In this document: positions 40,609 to 42,275 of the stretch, one piece after another
Layout: every line of letters starts with the position of its first letter
Position numbering within the stretch: the stretch's first letter is position 1
Assembly: GCA_934631985.1 (NCBI GenBank)
Contig: CAKTYE010000015.1
Coordinates: 1 to 42,275, forward strand
Direction: 5' to 3'
DNA length: 42,275 nucleotides
Source of the DNA: an uncultured Clostridia bacterium
GTDB taxonomy: Bacteria > Bacillota > Clostridia > Christensenellales > Aristaeellaceae
Made by a program: the position numbers and the translations under genes
The notes under the pieces: model-generated
What the model was told of the DNA's origin: nothing
What the model saw: the letters and a program-made list of their open reading frames with translations, nothing else
Database searches by the model: none

Positions 40609-42275
40609 TTACTTTGTTGCATAGAGGCCTGCGTTTTCACCGCAGATCTTGCCGTAAACAAGGTTTGTCGTCATCGGGTTCAAACCGTTGACGCCCTCCT
40701 GCGCGCATTCGCCGACGGCATAGAGGCCGGAGATGATGGAGCCATCGGCTGCCAGCGCCTCGGTGCGCGTGTTGGTGTGAATGCCGCCGAAGGTACCTTG
40801 AATGGACGGCTTGACGATGATCCCATAGAACGTGCTGCCAGAGTACCAGTCTGCAACGGTCTTGCGGCCAAAATCCTCATCCTTGCCGTTTGCGGCAAAG
40901 CCCTGATAGCGGGTGACCGTTTCCGCCAGCGCAGCTGCATCAACGTTCAGCTTTTCGGCCAGCTCGTCCAGGGAGGCGGCCTCGGTCAGGTAGCCCTTTT
41001 CCAGATAGCCCTGAAGCGTTGCATCCTCGGCGACAAGCGTATTGTCAAAGAGGATGATGCCTTCACCCTTAGTCTGTGCATTGATCAGCGGAGAAATGCC
41101 GTAGCTTCCCTGCTCGTTGGCAAAGCGCTGACCCTCGTGGTTGACCATGATCGCGCCCTTGTTTACGGCAGCGTTCATCGTCAGCGCACAGGTGTGGTCA
41201 TAGAACACCAGCGGATTGGCCTTCATCACCTTCAGATCGACCAGCTCTGCACCAACCGCCTGTGCCATCACTAGGCCATCGCCCGTGTCGCCAGGGGAGC
41301 AATAATATATGGAGGAGGCCCACTCCGGCAGATATTCGCGAACCATGCTGTTGTTGGCTGCATAACCGCCCGTCGCCAGTACAACGGCCTTCGCTGCGAT
41401 CTGATAGGTGCCAGCGTTCGTCTCCACTTCTACGCCTGCAACTGCGCCGTCCTGCATCAGGATGCGGCTGGCACGGGTGGAAACGCGAACGTCTACGCCG
41501 TACTTTTCCAGCTCGCCGTTCAGCGCCGGGATGACCATTTCGCCCACCTTACGACCGGAGGCCGGGGCAAGGATGAAGGTGCTGGAGGTGTGATCCAGCT
41601 CAACGCCCAGCCCGATCAGATAGTCGGCAGCTTCGGCACTCTTTTCGGCAAGGATGGAGGCAGATTCTTCTTTGGCAAATGCGCCGGTAGCGGCCTCCTG
41701 CTTCATATAGTTGGCGATCAGGTCGTTCACGGTTTCGGTCTTGCCCTCCGTCTTGTGGATGCTGGTTGCGACGGAGCCGAACATGCTGTTGGAGAGCAGC
41801 GACGTGCCGCCCACAAAATCCAGCTTTTCCACTAGAATAACATGCGCGCCGGTCTTAGCCGCGTTGATTGCTGCCGTCATACCGGAAGCGCCGGAGCCAA
41901 CGACCACTACATCGCAGGAAGTATCCTCATGCTGTGCGATCTCGCGGGAAACGGGGGTCTTGAAGTCGTTCAGATTCGCGCCCGCCTGCTCCAGGCATTG
42001 CGTGACAGCGTTCAGAATGCCCCGGCTGGTCATCGTCGCACCGCTGTAAACGTCGATGGCGATGCTCTGGTTGGCTACAATATCCTGCGGCAGCTTTTCA
42101 AGCGGGGTCACGCTGATGCCAGCCGTTTCGGACTGACTGACAATGTTCACCTGCTCGATTTTGCCGCCCGAGATGACGGTCTCCACCGTGATCTCGCCGT
42201 TGTTACCCCAGGACGCAGCCTGATAAGTGCCGTCCTGAATGTCCGCCAGTGCGCTTGTCCCGCAGAACATCAGCG
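40609..42275 (-). CDS. Exported FMN/FAD flavin reductase (fumarate reductase-like), partial
   Basis: At least 555 residues; the 5' end with the signal peptide runs out of the window. An FMN-binding domain comes first, with SGATMTSRGILNAV, where the Thr of SGAT is the usual site of covalent FMN attachment by ApbE. An FAD domain (CDVVVVGSGASGMTAAINAA, VEKLDFVGGTS) and the capping domain of the flavocytochrome c/urocanate reductase family follow. TFGGIHTNTRTEAL and GLYAVGEC are family traits. RFANEQGSYG aligns to the segment that has the catalytic Arg in fumarate reductase (RFVNE..TRD), and that Arg is not seen. The substrate is therefore probably not fumarate. It likely acts outside the membrane in anaerobic respiration. 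Confidence 0.9.
   Translation of the reverse strand, partial: LMFCGTSALADIQDGTYQAASWGNNGEITVETVISGGKIEQVNIVSQSETAGISVTPLEKLPQDIVANQSIAIDVYSGATMTSRGILNAVTQCLEQAGANLNDFKTPVSREIAQHEDTSCDVVVVGSGASGMTAAINAAKTGAHVILVEKLDFVGGTSLLSNSMFGSVATSIHKTEGKTETVNDLIANYMKQEAATGAFAKEESASILAEKSAEAADYLIGLGVELDHTSSTFILAPASGRKVGEMVIPALNGELEKYGVDVRVSTRASRILMQDGAVAGVEVETNAGTYQIAAKAVVLATGGYAANNSMVREYLPEWASSIYYCSPGDTGDGLVMAQAVGAELVDLKVMKANPLVFYDHTCALTMNAAVNKGAIMVNHEGQRFANEQGSYGISPLINAQTKGEGIILFDNTLVAEDATLQGYLEKGYLTEAASLDELAEKLNVDAAALAETVTRYQGFAANGKDEDFGRKTVADWYSGSTFYGIIVKPSIQGTFGGIHTNTRTEALAADGSIISGLYAVGECAQEGVNGLNPMTTNLVYGKICGENAGLYATK

Overview
The window looks like chromosomal DNA from a high-GC, spore-lineage Firmicute (Clostridia, perhaps near Oscillospirales or Christensenellales). 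The pointers are a T-box leader, a YhcN/YlaJ-type sporulation lipoprotein, DUF4317 and DUF975 proteins, a KOW-infA-rpmJ gene order, strong AGGAGG ribosome sites and hairpin-rich intergenic repeats. The taxon is inferred; no rRNA gene is present.

Layout. 1-760: tail of a ribosomal-protein operon (KOW protein, infA, rpmJ), closed by a terminator where rpsM would normally follow. 874-9121: a tightly coupled four-gene operon encoding a secreted protein, a four-helix membrane protein, a tubulin/FtsZ-like protein and a 1166-residue protein ending in an Hsp70/actin-like ATPase domain. This is the best candidate for an undescribed system. 9171-9700: gene-free, strongly structured DNA. 9786-11453: DUF975 membrane protein and DIP1984-family protein, both on the minus strand. 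11543-13550: rpsB and tsf, separated by a terminator. 13555-14500: six tandem ~130-bp structured repeats, bracketed by dispersed repeat elements. 14685-17844: aroA-aroC-pheA (shikimate end to phenylpyruvate). 18062-21135: three M15 (VanY-like) carboxypeptidase paralogues and a GNAT gene; one paralogue has lost two zinc ligands. 21374-22588: sporulation lipoprotein and a small membrane protein.

22753-23195 is a deletion scar joining the signal peptide of a solute-binding protein to the DNA-binding tail of an AraC regulator. Next come a divergent melA-type alpha-galactosidase and AraC activator pair, ybaK, a LysR regulator, and a large fusion of a decayed iron-alcohol-dehydrogenase module with an aldehyde dehydrogenase. 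A T-box-controlled brnQ follows. 31518-32559 is a second deletion scar: C-terminal remnants of oleate hydratase and of a TetR regulator face away from each other across the lost promoter region.

The right end holds DUF4317, a secreted cystatin-like protein, a 44-residue membrane peptide, a GNAT and a zinc-ribbon protein, a nucleoside hydrolase, smc, gtrA and a partial exported FMN/FAD reductase. The window therefore mixes core genes with a gut-type accessory set (sugar, fatty-acid and flavin-reductase genes) that is partly decaying. Assignments rest on motifs read from the translations; no database search was run.
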